Assembly (NCBI GenBank): GCA_050084515.1
Contig: CM114271.1
Location: 56,296,001-56,360,000, forward strand
Origin: Blasia pusilla
Taxonomy: Eukaryota > Marchantiophyta > Marchantiopsida > Blasiales
Reading direction: 5' to 3'
Length of the DNA: 64,000 nucleotides
The notes below the pieces were generated by a model. The model was not told the DNA's origin and did no database searches. It worked only from the letters and a program-made list of their open reading frames with translations. The translations under genes were made by a program, and so were the position numbers. Below are positions 23,543-34,748 of the stretch, one piece after another (the first letter of the stretch is position 1; the number at the start of each line of letters is the position of its first letter).

Positions 23543-23765
23543 CGGTGCTAGAGATTGGGATGGGTTTAGAGAGTGGAAGAAGTGAAGAGGGTACCATATG
23601 AGAGGAGGGATATACTCTCATATAGTGCTAGTGCTTACCATTTAACGTGTTGGTTAGGAGCTTCCAATTGTCAACCAAGAAGCTCCCTACACACCATCTA
23701 GTTGACCTGTTTGGGATCTCCAACACACATTACTTACAGTGAATCTAAGCTGCTGAATGTGTTGA

Positions 23766-25697
23766 ACAGTTCTGGTGTTACCAACTTATCAATATCAGTA
23801 TATGCTCTTGCTCTGTGTGTCATGAATTTTGTGCAGTAGACCAAGTAGTGACTAGAGGTTTCATCCTCTTCAAGAGGTTAGAGTGCAAGAGTTTAGTTGT
23901 GTTCCATCCTGCTTTTATTGTTGTTCAAGGGGATGCCCCTGTCCTGAACTTGAGTCAGGTTCCAAGCGATGGGTACCCTACAAATAGTTCTTCAGATATG
24001 CTTGTTCGGGATATGCAGTCAAGAGAGAGAGAGAGGTCAGACATTGTCATGGCTTGTTACATCCCTCTGTTTGGTGTTGTCCATCCCTCTGTTTGGTGTT
24101 GGCATCCCATGCTGTGGTGGCATATTTCAGTGAGGGACGAATGGTATGCAGAATTACGGAGCGCTTAACTTCTGATGTGATGCTTGGCAGTGTGTGCAAC
24201 TCTACATTAGTTCACCTTCTTGTGACCTTTCTCTGTGGTCTTCTTAATGTGGCCTGAAGAAAGTGAACAGATTGTCGGGTTTCCCTACAATTTTCTCCAC
24301 CACCCTTGCCTTCACGTCATACAATGTCATATGCCTTCTTGAGGTCAAAGAAGTAGTAGTAGTAGGTGGGCTTCTCCTCCTTTTTCCTACCCTGGACAGT
24401 CTGACTGAGTGAAGATGTGATCCATGCAACCTCCAGCCTGGCCTTCCTCGATTATAGGACATGGAAATCCTATTGTTGAATATTTGGCATAGGAGCTTCC
24501 CCTGACTACACTGCAACGTAATCTCCCTGTGATTGCTAGGTTCTACGTCTTCACCTTTCTTGAGGAGGTTCAAATTGATTTGCCCTCGCCACCTTTGTGG
24601 CTATGAATGGCTTCTCCCTGTCAAACCAGGTTGAAGAGACTCATTAGACCGAGCCATAGCAGCATTGCCATACTTCAATAGTTCATTCTCAAGCTCATTA
24701 CAACTGTTTGCTTTGTGGTGCACAAGCTTTTTGATCAGCATTACCACTTCACCCAACGAGAACCAAGCATTGTATGGGTTGTCCAACTCAATGCACACCT
24801 CGTGTTTGTGGATCTGAACAAACACTCCACAACTCTCTCAAAGTTCTGCTATCCAGGAGATCTTCGATGGGGTGTTTAATGGTCTTCCAATACATGTCGG
24901 ATCTATTTTAGCAGCAGTTACCATCCTACTCTTTTTTCTCTTGAGGGCCTTTGTCATTTTTGTCCTTGGCTTTGCTTAATTTCGGCACTTCCATCCGGAA
25001 TATATTTCTGATTCTCAGCAAAGCTCTCATTGATGAAGGTGTAGGATGCTTAGTTCAATTTCTTCTTGTGCATCCTTACCAGAAGTCGAGCTTCCTTGTG
25101 CAGGGCCATATACTTTACTCACAAGGTAGTGTTATTCTTAGCCTTGGCACATGCAACGTACACTTCCCTTCATTTGACAATGGCTCCTTGTGTTTAGAGG
25201 ACCACCATTTGACGCTTCTGCCACAGATTATCAATTTCATTTTGATAACGGTTGTAGTAGCACATGTCACTCCATACTCCCACCGTGCTAGTACCATGTC
25301 CACAATTGTGCTTATTAGCCCAAACATCTTGACAACACATTCCATGAAAGTGTATCAAATGCCAAGAAATTTTCGTCTAGCTTACTAAGGTACACCTTAT
25401 TTGCCTCATCATGAAAGTCCTGTATTCTCCATCTCTTGATCATTTCCTCATTGATTTGGATGATCTTTTCAGTCTTTGTTGTAGTGTTGCGATCTTCCGA
25501 TGTTCGTGGTATCCACTACGAGTTTCCCTTGGAGTGTGTAGTGTTCCTCGTCCACAAATATGCACTCCACAATCTAGCTTTCATTCTCCTTAAAGTTGAC
25601 CATGGTCCAAGTCCCTAGCACCATTCTTGAAGCTGACCATAAATTTAGTGCCATCAATTGAAATTCCCTAAATATCTTGATAATTTGTGTGCCATTG
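23766..25697 (-). mobile_element. LINE copy C, 5'-truncated and internally deleted (APE-type)
   Basis: Read on the minus strand this copy starts inside the endonuclease domain (ANGTQIIKIFREFQLMALN-like, near 25690) and ends at the same 3' point as its neighbour LINE B. Its pieces match LINE B stretch by stretch: IICGRSVKWWSSKHKE (25115-25345) against IICGRAVKWWSLELKA; NPYNAWFSLGEVVM (24601-24825) against NPYNDWFFVAEMGA; and the RT approach NLLKKGEDVEPSNHREITL (24244-24573) against NLFKKGEREDPRNYMGITL. After KKVNxLF-type sequence near 24260 most of RT is missing, so an internal deletion removed the catalytic blocks. It cannot be active. Confidence 0.75.
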
Positions 25698-25699
25698 CC

Positions 25700-25930
25700 T
25701 TGGTGTGCTTTAGGTGTTACCAGCTTAGCAATATCAGCATATGCTCTTGCTTTGTGTGTAGTGAATTTTGTGCCGGAGACCAAGTAATGATTAGAGGTTT
25801 CATCCCCATCGTCACACAAGGCGCAAGAGTTTAGTTGTGTTCCCATCTTGCTTTTCTTATGGTTCAAGGGGATTGCCCCTATCTTGAACTTGAACTTGAG
25901 CGGGGTTCCCAAGCAAGGGGTTCCCCGCAA
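25700..25930 (-). pseudogene. C-terminal zinc-finger-like tail of LINE B
   Basis: Reads GTQLNSCALCDDGDETSNHY with CxxC and then H, plus a second H in KFTTHKARAYAD. A CCHC-type tail after RT is common in plant and algal LINEs (zf-RVT) and probably binds nucleic acid. At about 25697 the frame passes straight into endonuclease sequence of LINE C, which marks the junction. Confidence 0.6.
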
Positions 25931-26391
25931 ATAGTTGTTCAGTTCTGCCTTCTAAGGATACACCATCAAAAGAGAGAGGTTAGACATTTTCATGGCTTCT
26001 TCCGTGCTATTCTGCTATGAGCGTTTGCCCACTGCTTTGGTTATGGTATCCACCAATGCTTTCTCATCTTGCTCCCGCAGTTCAGGCCCTGCTGGAAGCT
26101 TGGATGCTTGCACAATCTCTTGAACCTTTTTCATCCAAGATTTGGCCTCTTTACGGGTCTTCTTTGGGTCCAAGTTTTCCCCATCACCTCTTTAGGATAG
26201 CGATGGGAGTCCATTGTCTCGAGCTGCCTTTGCCATTTCAACTTGGCGATATCACGTCTATCCTCCAAGGGTTCCACAACAAGTTCTGATCTCACACTAA
26301 CTCGGGCTATTCGTGAGGAAGTTCACATCATACCCCGAAGCGCCTTCAGCTACAAAACTTCAAGCGTGTCCCTTTTTTTGGTGTTAGCATC

Positions 26392-26595
26392 CTACACTGC
26401 TGCCCCATATTCCAGCAAGGGACGAATGGTACGCAAAATGACAAAGCGCATTACTTTTGATGTGATGTCCCGGCAGTGTAGGAATCTTGACAGACCGTTC
26501 ACCTTCTTGTGGCCTTTCTTAGTAGTCTTCTTAATGTGTGCATCCCACATACAATCTCCCGAGAATTCTATGCCCGGATAGGTATATGTGGCCAC
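26392..26595 (-). pseudogene. Post-RT connection segment of LINE B
   Basis: Reads YPGIEFSGDCMWDAHIKKT, then KKVNGLSRFLHCRDIT and VILRTIRPLLEYGAAVW. This pattern (YLGI.F...W..HI, then PLLEYGA.VW) follows the RT catalytic blocks in LINE polyproteins. Confidence 0.75.
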
Positions 26596-26759
26596 ACAGG
26601 GAATCTCTTGTTCGCCCTAGTACCACTATTGGTCTTGGTCCTCCTCCTTGCCATTGCAAATCATCACACCGCACTTCAGTACATTTGCCTCCATGCCCCA
26701 TATGTCACACCAAATTGTGGTCAGGGAGATCATCTCTTGGAGTTTCTCTCCTATTTCCT

Positions 26760-27298
26760 CTAGGCCACTCGTATGCGTAGTCCACTATCCTCCATTTCTT
26801 CCAATAGGGAATTCACGAAAATGTTGAAGAGGGTAGGGGAGAGCGGGCATCCTTGAGCCACTCCTTGCTTGATGTCGAATGTCCCACTCTTTTGGCCATT
26901 CACCATAACTCGACTCATTGTGTTCTGGTACATCTTCTCCATCACCCTCCACATTTTTCCTCTCAACCCCGCCTTCCACAAGCTATAAGATAGCCCGTCA
27001 CGCCATACAATGTCGTATGCCTTCTTGAGGTCCAAGAAGAAGAAATAAGTGGGTTTCCCCTCTTTTTTCCTACCATGGATAATTTGACTGAGGAGAAGAT
27101 GTGATCCACGCATCCTCGGGCTTGCCGGAAGCTAGCTTGACCTTCCTTGATGACAAAATTCTCCTCCAGGGACACAGAGATCCTATAGTTGAGTATACGG
27201 CAGAGGAGCTTCCCGAAGACACTCAGCAATGTGATACCCATGTAGTTTCTAGGGTCTTCTCGCTCACCCTTCTTGAAGAGGTTCACTATGACTCCCAC
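26760..27298 (-). pseudogene. Reverse transcriptase domain of LINE B
   Basis: Two overlapping frames (27298-26963 and 27113-26760) give the RT core. Block A, FFFLDLKKAYDIVWRDGL, contains the first catalytic aspartate. Block B, KQGVAQGCPLSPTLFNIFVN, is the diagnostic QGxPLSPxLFN signature. The approach GVIVNLFKKGEREDPRNY precedes them. The catalytic YADD-type block falls just beyond 26760, where the frame is broken, so it is not readable in one piece. Confidence 0.85.
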
Positions 27299-27999
27299 CT
27301 GCCATATTTGTGGGATGACTTCTGCCCGCTAGACCAGGTTGAAGAGACTCACCTAAGAACAAGCCATAGCAGCATCGACACACTTCAATAGCTCATTCAC
27401 AAGCTCATCACCACTACCTGCTTTGTGGTTCATGAGTTCTTTGATTGCTGCTCCCATCTCGGCCACAAAGAACCAATCGTTATATGGGTTGCCCAACTTA
27501 ACCTCATCATCTACCTTCTCCCGTTGTATCTTAACAAAATCCTCCACCACCCTCTTGAAGTTCTGCTCTTCAAGGGATGTCCGAGCGGGCTTCATGCCTA
27601 ACTCCTTGTAATGGGCTTCCGACACACGTCAGATCTGTTTAGCGGTGGTCACCATTCCATTATCTTTTCTCTTCAAGGCTTTTACGTTGTTTTTGTCCCT
27701 GGCCTTGCTCAATTTCTGCACTTCCATCCACAACTCTTTCTGATTCTCAGTGAAATTCTCATTTATTGATGAGTATGTCGCTTTGTTCAATTTCTTCTTG
27801 TGCATGCGCACGATAAGACGGGTTCCCTTACGTAGGTCCACATATTCTGCCCACAAGGATGCATCGTCCTTGGCTTTGGCACTTGTTACATACGCTTCCC
27901 TTCGTTTGGCAATGGCTGCCTTGAGTTCTAAGGACCACCATTTGACGGCTCTGCCGCATATTATCAATTTCTTGGCGACAAAAATCTTGGCGGCATCTA

Positions 28000-28955
28000 T
28001 CACTCCATGTTCCCACCATGCCAACACCATGGTGGGAACATGGTGAACCCAAAGGTCTTGAAGGTAGATTCAATGAAAGTATCAAATGCCAAGAGATTTT
28101 CTTCCAGCTTGCCAATGTACACCTTCTTGTTACCCTTATCTTGGAAGTCCTCCATCCTCCATTTCTTGATCACTCTCTTCACTGGTTTGGTCGAGCATTT
28201 TAGCTTTTGCTGCAACTCGATCCAAACCAATGAATGATGTGATCTTCCAATGTCTGTCGCATCCACTGTAATCTTCACACTGCGTGTGTAGAGTTCCTCA
28301 TCCACAGCTATGTAGTCCAAAATGGAGCTTTCATTCTCCTTGAAGTTGACCCTAGTCCAAGCCACGGAACCCGCCTTATGCCTATCGTTCAATGCCATGA
28401 GTTGAAGTTCCCTCAACATCGTGATCAGCCGTGTGCCATTGCCATTCACTCTCACATCTCCAAACACCCCGATCTTCACTTGGGGATCATGGCCTTGCCC
28501 CACCTAGCTGTTGAAGTCTCCCAGCAAGACTATGTTCCCCTTTGTCTAGAACCCAGGCAATCAATTTTCACACTATCAAATGTTGCCTCTGTTACAACAA
28601 AAGGTTCACTATTTGTGGGCATGTAAATACACCCAATATACATATCTTGCGTGTTGCACTCTGCTTGGAATTTGACCCATATGTTGTGTTCATACTCGAT
28701 CCCTGTGCTGATGATCTCACACTTGTCCACCATAAAGTCTCTGATGAAGAACCCTACACCCTTCATACCTGTGTTGTTGTTTTCCTGGGTGCTGCACATC
28801 CTTCCAAACCATGCATAGTGTAGTACATGGGGTATCTCCATTGACTTGGTTTCCCAAGTTTCCTGACCACCACATATATGTATTTGATTTTTCAGCAAAA
28901 CTTCAGCAACCTCCACCTACTTCATTGAATGAGTCAATCCACAAAAGTTCCAGGT
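28000..28955 (-). pseudogene. APE-type endonuclease domain of LINE B
   Basis: GTWNFCGL at the start and QETWETKS supply the metal-binding Asn and Gln/Glu of exonuclease-endonuclease-phosphatase enzymes. GVGFFIRDF, then MYIGCIYMPTNS, mark the middle. LLGDFNS lies near 28500-28530, and the frame there has a TAG directly after it. LDYIAVDEEL and SHHSLVWIEL close the domain; the usual final motif is SDH, so an aspartate has become histidine. In-frame stops at 28917-28919 and near 28505 confirm decay. Confidence 0.8.
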
Positions 28956-29618
28956 ACCCAAACGGTGACCTGTCACTAAGTGGGTTGGGGGTCGGCGGGC
29001 ACGCTTTTGGTGTAGGTGTGGTTGCTTGCAACATGGAACCTCTTCATGTGTAGGATCTTCATTGCTGGTTCCTTGGAGAGCACTAAACATATTAGGTGTG
29101 TAGATCACCAGTGGTTTTGTGGAGATGGGCCTTTCCTTCAAGTTGGAACCACCCTCAACTACCATAGCCCTCCAGTTGTAGGCACGTCTCAATTCTTGAG
29201 ATACCTGGTTTTTGTGGCAAGCCAAATATTGGCCTCCTTTGCCCTTAACAGACGCCTTGAAGATACATTGACGGCCATTCATCGTCCGAGTAACCCCAAC
29301 TGTAGCCAGGAATTCAAAGCCCAAAGTTGCACACATGATCTTTAATGAGACGAAGTCTACTGTGGGACGTACACTGAAAATGATCATGTGGAACCATGGT
29401 CTCCTCCTATTGACCAGTTTGAACTCTCTGCCCAGATCCGGACTGCGGGGGGCCTTTGATTGTCTCACATAAACATGCCGGTATTCCCCACCCAGCTTGG
29501 GGATGCTGAACTTTGGTATGCGCCTTTGATAGGTGAACTGATACTTCTCACAAGCTTGGGAGGACAGAGATATGTTGGGCTCAAGGCCTCTGATTATATG
29601 TAGAGGTTTGGCAAACAA
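28917..29618 (-). pseudogene. N-terminal region of the LINE B polyprotein
   Basis: A 233-codon frame, in the same register as the endonuclease and separated from it by a single TAG. I recognise no domain. It contains CxxQPHLHQKR, basic stretches, and ends RLGTWNFCGLTHSMK, the opening of the endonuclease. ORF1-like RNA-binding roles are common at this place but cannot be shown here. Confidence 0.5.
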
Positions 29619-29620
29619 CT

Positions 29621-30130
29621 GATTTAGGATCTGGGGAGAATTTTTAAGCTCCCATCCCGAGAGTCCAGATAGGGACTCGCTGTCTTATTTGTGTAGAGGG
29701 GCTGCCTCCAAGCGGCAGGGTGCCCAAAGAGAGCCCGCTTGTTACCCCCCAGAGATCATCACTACCTGCCAAGGTGAACAGCCCGGGCATTAAGTTCCAG
29801 AGGAGGGCCCGTGAATCCAGCTTCCAAAGAAGGAGAGGTCTCCATTTCTCCAACTAAGTTGATTGGACACCTTACTTGTGGCACAACTGCCACAAGTCAC
29901 ATGGATTACAGGACACAATAATCCACACCTACCAACCAGAGGAACGACATCACTAGCTCACAACAGGTTCCAACTACAGCGATGGGCAACTCGATAGAGA
30001 GTATTGCTATATTGCTTGCACGCAGTCCACTCATTATAAGCTACCCAGAAGTAGTTCTTTAGAACATGTCATCCCAACATACCAGGCCTGTTGGGACTTG
30101 TAGTTTTGGGGTTTAAACCCAACCAGGCCA
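29621..30130 (-). other. Probable 5' leader of LINE B and flank
   Basis: This stretch lies upstream (on the minus strand) of the LINE frame. An open frame of 69 codons (29644-29853) has no domain. The (GA)n tract starts right after it. Confidence 0.35.
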
Positions 30131-30132
30131 CC

Positions 30133-30331
<199 letters not shown>

Positions 30332-30520
30332 ATCCCAAAGGGCCATAGGACTTTGATTTGAAAATGTGGAATACGGTAGCACACAAAAAAGAGGGCTCAT
30401 GTGGTCCTTTGGTCAACATGATGCTCTCTAGCTCGCTCGCACTTGTGTGAGAAACTAGCAATGGAATTGGTGATTGTGAGAGCAAGGTCTTGGAAGAGCT
30501 CAAGGAATTCTAGTGCAATA

Positions 30521-30579
30521 CCATGATGGTAATTGCACTTGGAATGATAGAGTTTTTTCAAGTGCAATTACCATCATGG
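30521..30579. repeat. Perfect 20-bp inverted repeat with a 19-base loop
   Basis: 30521-30540 and 30560-30579 are exact reverse complements (arm CCATGATGGTAATTGCACTT). It lies about 75 bases left of the inverted exon described next, so it may mark the inversion break, or be a hairpin precursor or a transposon footprint. Confidence 0.85.
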
Positions 30580-30651
30580 AAATGAGGTAATCAATCAGGA
30601 GAAAGATCTGAGGTCACAACATAGTGGACAATACCTTTTCAGATTTCTTAC

Positions 30652-30728
30652 CTCAATTCTTGTGCTTTGGCCTTTGCCTCTTCAAGAGTTAGCATGGATG
30701 AGACAGCATCAGCAGACCCAACAGGTAC
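30652..30728 (-). pseudogene. Inverted exon of a UBA/PUB-type host gene
   Basis: On the minus strand an AG acceptor precedes 30728 and a GTAAGAAA donor follows 30652. The 77 bases encode VPVGSADAVSSMLTLEEAKA and then KAQEL plus two bases. As I recall, plant proteins with an N-terminal UBA and a C-terminal PUB/PUG domain (Arabidopsis At1g04850 type) have the same passage, SLTPEEIKAKAQELRERARK, directly before their charged helical linker. The continuation of that linker lies 400 bases away on the opposite strand (31137-31197), and the exon phases (two bases plus one base) fit each other exactly. An inversion has separated them. Confidence 0.65.
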
Positions 30729-31136
30729 CTACTGTAGCCATATCCAAGAATCTTTCACTCACTCTTTATTGCTAACGGACGACTAGATGATGCCAAGTAA
30801 AAAGGACTGGATGTACCAAAAGAAGAAGATATTATAGTCTAAAAAGTGATCGGATCACAACTCATCTTAGATAATGATACCAGAGGCATTTCATCAATAT
30901 GTGGGTCTTCTTTATGTTCAAGACGGAAAAACAAGCAAACATGGATAATCATGATTTCTTTTGTGCAGGTGAAATGTTGTAAAGCCTCAGATGTAGTTCT
31001 AGAGCAGACTTTTGATGAGGTTAATGCTTGACCCCCATGACGTACTAATCACGGCTTGTGCTTTTGATTGTGAAGTACAGTCTTCCTCATGTCACCTGTA
31101 TTATTGTGGTTTGACTGTTATCTTGTACTTCTTCAG

Positions 31137-31640
31137 GGAACGGGTAAGGAAGAAAAAAGAGGACGAAGAGAAGAGAATGGAGAGGGAACGTGAGAAGGTA
31201 TCTAACATTTCCTCTTGGAACTTCTCCTCGATATTACTGTTGAGGTTGAGTGATATTTTGCCTATGTACAGCCAATTGGAGTTGAACATTTCATTCACTT
31301 TGTTGTGCTCATTTTGACTGGAGCGTATTCGTGTAGGTAGAGAGATGCAAGAAGCCCGCCGCATTGAGGAAGAGCAGGAGCAGAAAAGGTACTAGAGTTT
31401 TTCTTTTTTTACTGTTGGGGTGGTCTCACATGCAGCCATTTGTTCACTAGATTTATACCTACAACATATTTCTATGCTTACAGCATAAATCTAGTGTTAT
31501 GGGATTTCACAAGATAGGCAGTATGATTATTGGATGATGTTTGAAATTGATTTTTGCAGAAAATGATTCTTAAGAAAGCTGAAAAAGATGAGGAGAAGCA
31601 AGCTCAAGAAAAGATACGGCAGAAGCTCGAGGAGGATAAG
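31137..31640 (+). pseudogene. Three linker exons of the same UBA/PUB-type host gene
   Basis: Exon 31137-31197 reads ERVRKKKEDEEKRMEREREK, exon 31324-31388 RIRVGREMQEARRIEEEQEQ, and exon 31560-31640 KMILKKAEKDEEKQAQEKIR and on to QKLEEDK. Acceptors TTCAG and TTGCAG and donors GTATCT, GTACTA and GTATTG bound them. These charged, alpha-helical linker sequences match the plant UBA-PUB family as I remember it; the family is thought to act in ubiquitin/p97 pathways. The second exon ends in phase 2 while the third starts cleanly in phase 0, so as read the junction is out of frame. No UBA exon, no following AERRRKLGLP-type exon and no PUB domain could be found nearby. Together with the inverted upstream exon, the gene looks broken. 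Confidence 0.65.
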
Positions 31641-33699
31641 GTATTGTATTATTTTCCAGTTTTGTGGATGGTGTATAATGGTTATGGTCAAATACATGTG
31701 AGATTTGAAGTTTACCACTATGCAAGTCTGAGCAAGAGCTAAGAACTCTTAGGGGAGCCCAGAGATATTGATTATTATTTTTTAATCTGGGTATGGAACT
31801 CCAATTCTTGGTTGAGACATGAAAATTCATAACATGTATAAGCTTTCATACTCAAGCAAAGTAGCCAGCTCTCCCCGGAATGAGGACCCAGAGAAATTCT
31901 TGTTAGTTAAAATTCTTGTGTTCCACCATTCTATTGCATGGTGGAACATCATGTTGAAAATATTCAGACTATTATCTTGTCATATTTATGTGCAGATCCT
32001 TCCATCTGGAATCTTGTGGACATGTTGAGAATGCATTGTGTAAGGAAATCAGGCAGGAACTATGTTGAATAAGTATGGACCACAGTTGGTCCTGCCCTGA
32101 CCCAGTAAAGTAGGGAAGATAGGTGTCAGTAGGTAGTCATCATCAAGAATGCGTGAATTATGATGTTTATACAATGTATCTTCTCTCTTTATGTGGGTGA
32201 ATTTTCCCTCTAATTAAGTGTCAATTGAATCACATTTCAATCAAGTCAATGCATGACAATGTCTGGTGGGCAAAATTACATTGAGTAGTACCAATTGCAA
32301 CCTTGCAGACCTTGGCTTTGAGAGAGATAGGTGGATGGCATCAAAAGAAGCTCATTTTTCAGATTTTTTTCGATGTTTGTCACACCTCTTCAAATTTTGC
32401 TCATGTTGTCCAAGAAATTTTTGGGTATGTGGTTTGTCTCATTAGAACAAACTTCTTTAATGTAAAGAGCGCCCTCAAGGCCTTTATTTCTTACCTAGAG
32501 TATTCGAGTATTTTTTTCCTTGCCATTTTACTGCAATACTATTGGAGACTTGTATTAGTGGAGTGTTGTGAGACCTCTCATGCTCAGTAAGAAGTTTTTC
32601 TATACCAGATCATGATATCAAGTTTGATAGTGCTTGAGACTCCAATGGGTATAGAAGGAAGAGGAGGTGTAGGAATTACTATGCGAGTGAGCCTCTTCCG
32701 TAGATTGCGAGTAGTATTAGGAATGTCCATCCCTTACAATCGGGAGTGTTGGTCCTATCGCTAGCTTGCCAACCACATCCTAGTAGTTCATTCATTGGTA
32801 ATGGTAGGAAATCCTTTGGTATGTTTATAAATATTTTCCCTCATTATGGATTTGCCTATTTTTTGGTATCTAAGATTATGCCAAATCTCTCTAATTAAAA
32901 GATAAAAAAATTTCCTCTTTCATTTTGAAAAAAGTACAACCCTACATGTATAGCCTAAATTCTCACTATTATATTGAAAATAATGAAAAAATTGGGTTTC
33001 CTTTGACCACACTTCTTAACCTTCAATCTATTTTAATTGACGTGTATTGGATAGAAGGGGTGGAAGGCTACAATTCAATGCCATATCTTAGTACATTAAA
33101 AGTCAACAAGTCAAAATGATCTTGAAGAACTAGGATAGGGAGGCTAAGAATTAAAAAGCTTGCATGCAAAAGTTTCAACATATGAGAAGAGAGTTTGTGA
33201 TGAGTTTATAGTTGTAGAAGACATTTGATTCAATTTTTTCAAGTTGAAGTTGAATCAAAGATCATAATCACCATAGACTGAGCATGGTTTTCTCAATGCT
33301 ACATATTATCTTAGATGTCTTGATTTGCACCATGGTAGGGTTAGAGAGGAGAATTGGGTGTATAGAGATTCTTCTCTTATCTTTTGACTAGAAAATTAAA
33401 CGTCGTATTTCTTATTTAAATGAAAAAATAATTTGAAAAGAAAATTTTGATTGTTTTTAAAATTTCATGACATAAATCCAATTTGACACATTGAATCTGC
33501 CTTTTTGGATTTTTCTCTTGCGAGTACCTTCATTTTTTTTAAGGGGCTAATTAAGTAGTTGAATGTAATTTTTGGACACACCGAAAATTTGTAAGTACAT
33601 TTATGCTTTCAAATTTACATATTTTCTGGTCAAATTGGGAAGAAATCAAAAGAATTTGAGTGCTTGCACTGAAGTGGCAATCTCTTGCTTACTCCTTGT
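31641..33699. other. Unassigned DNA between the gene remnant and the Ty3 element
   Basis: No exon that would continue the UBA/PUB-type gene is recognisable. Open frames are short. It could be a long intron or intergenic DNA. Confidence 0.4.
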
Positions 33700-34015
33700 T
33701 GTCACATCTGAGTAGCCGATAGGCCGAGATCTATTGTGGATAGGGTGTAGGAGCCAGCGGACTATCTTGAATGTAACTTTGTCCTAAAGTGTCGGATGAG
33801 GTTGAGGATAGGTCCATTGTGTCAGGAACGTCGTTTCTGACAACTTTCATGTTGAGGTCTTTCACAGCCGGGTGACTTGTTGACTAGGTCACCCGCCCCT
33901 GGTAACCTGTGCGCGGAGGTTATCAAAGGGAGGGCTATTTTTAGGGAAAGAGCCTTTTGGCTCTTCCCAACCCTATATAAGAGAGGAAGATGGATTTCCT
34001 AAGCCATCTTTCTCA
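33700..34015 (+). repeat. 5' LTR (left part missing) of Ty3 element 1
   Basis: 316 bases, roughly 93% identical by eye to 42250-42565, starting TGTCACATCTGAGTAG and ending TTTCTCA. A short hairpin, AAGAGCC-TTTT-GGCTCTT (33948-33965), precedes the TATA box. A second small inverted repeat, GGGTGAC...GTCACCC, lies further upstream near 33870-33895. No clear tRNA-type primer-binding site follows 34015. Confidence 0.75.
33974..33980 (+). promoter_or_regulatory. TATA box in the 5' LTR
   Basis: TATATAA, conserved in the 3' LTR at 42524-42530. It is the likely RNA polymerase II promoter of the element; transcription would start about 30 bases downstream, within the LTR. Confidence 0.6.
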
Positions 34016-34748
34016 AAATCCTGTCATGAATCCCATCCGTTTTTCTCAGAGGTTGCAGAGGCGGAGGCGGCCGGGGTGCAGAGGCGTTGAGGGCGCGGAC
34101 GGGCGGACGGCGGGCGGAAGTCCGACATGGTAACACATGTGGCGGGAGTGACGTGGTAAAGTCAGACGTAGTTGGAAGGGAAGACATGGTTGGGGTCCCA
34201 CGTGGTTGAGTTTGGTTACGCAGTGGAGAGTTTTGCGGGACTTAGTATCTCGCGAGCGTGGATGAGATTCGTTACATGATTTTTTCGTGTTACATGGTTG
34301 AGTGCGTGTTGATGGTGCTGTAGGTTGGAGGGCATAATCAGGTTACCCATTGAGTCCATTTTCCCGCACTTGTCATGTGTGATTGAGAGTGTTGGGTAGC
34401 GGGTAGTAGCTGGTGCTAGGTGGGTGCAGCGATGGTGACGAGTGTAGATTCTTATCATGTGTAGCATGCTGGTGGATATATGGCGGTTTCCGCGTAGGGG
34501 TCGCATGTATGACCCGAGAATGTCGCTAGGTTAGGTGAGTCAGTTGGGAGGCTCATGGTGAGCCCGAGTGTTGAGTGTGCGTGAGGCCGGGTATGTCATC
34601 ACGGGATTGATGTTAGCAGAGGTGAGCTAGTGAGGAGTGTGGGAGACTCTCGGTGAGTCTGAGTGCTTGAGCGGGTGATACAGGGTTTGTCATCACGGCG
34701 TTCTTCCACGATTCGGAAGAACGGGGTAGTGCTAGCAGTGGTAGTGGT

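Larger units (their letters stand above)
25698..29620 (-). mobile_element. LINE copy B, nearly full-length, APE endonuclease - RT - zinc-knuckle tail
   Basis: The minus strand carries, in order, an N-terminal region (29618-28920), an APE-type endonuclease (about 28955-28000), a linker, RT (27298-26760), a thumb/connection region (26595-26392) and a CxxC...H tail (25930-25700). This is the layout of APE-type LINEs, which nick target DNA with the endonuclease and prime reverse transcription there. Several in-frame stops and frame changes make it inactive. Its 3' end abuts the truncated 5' end of LINE C head-to-tail. The 3' end carries no visible poly-A. Confidence 0.8.
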
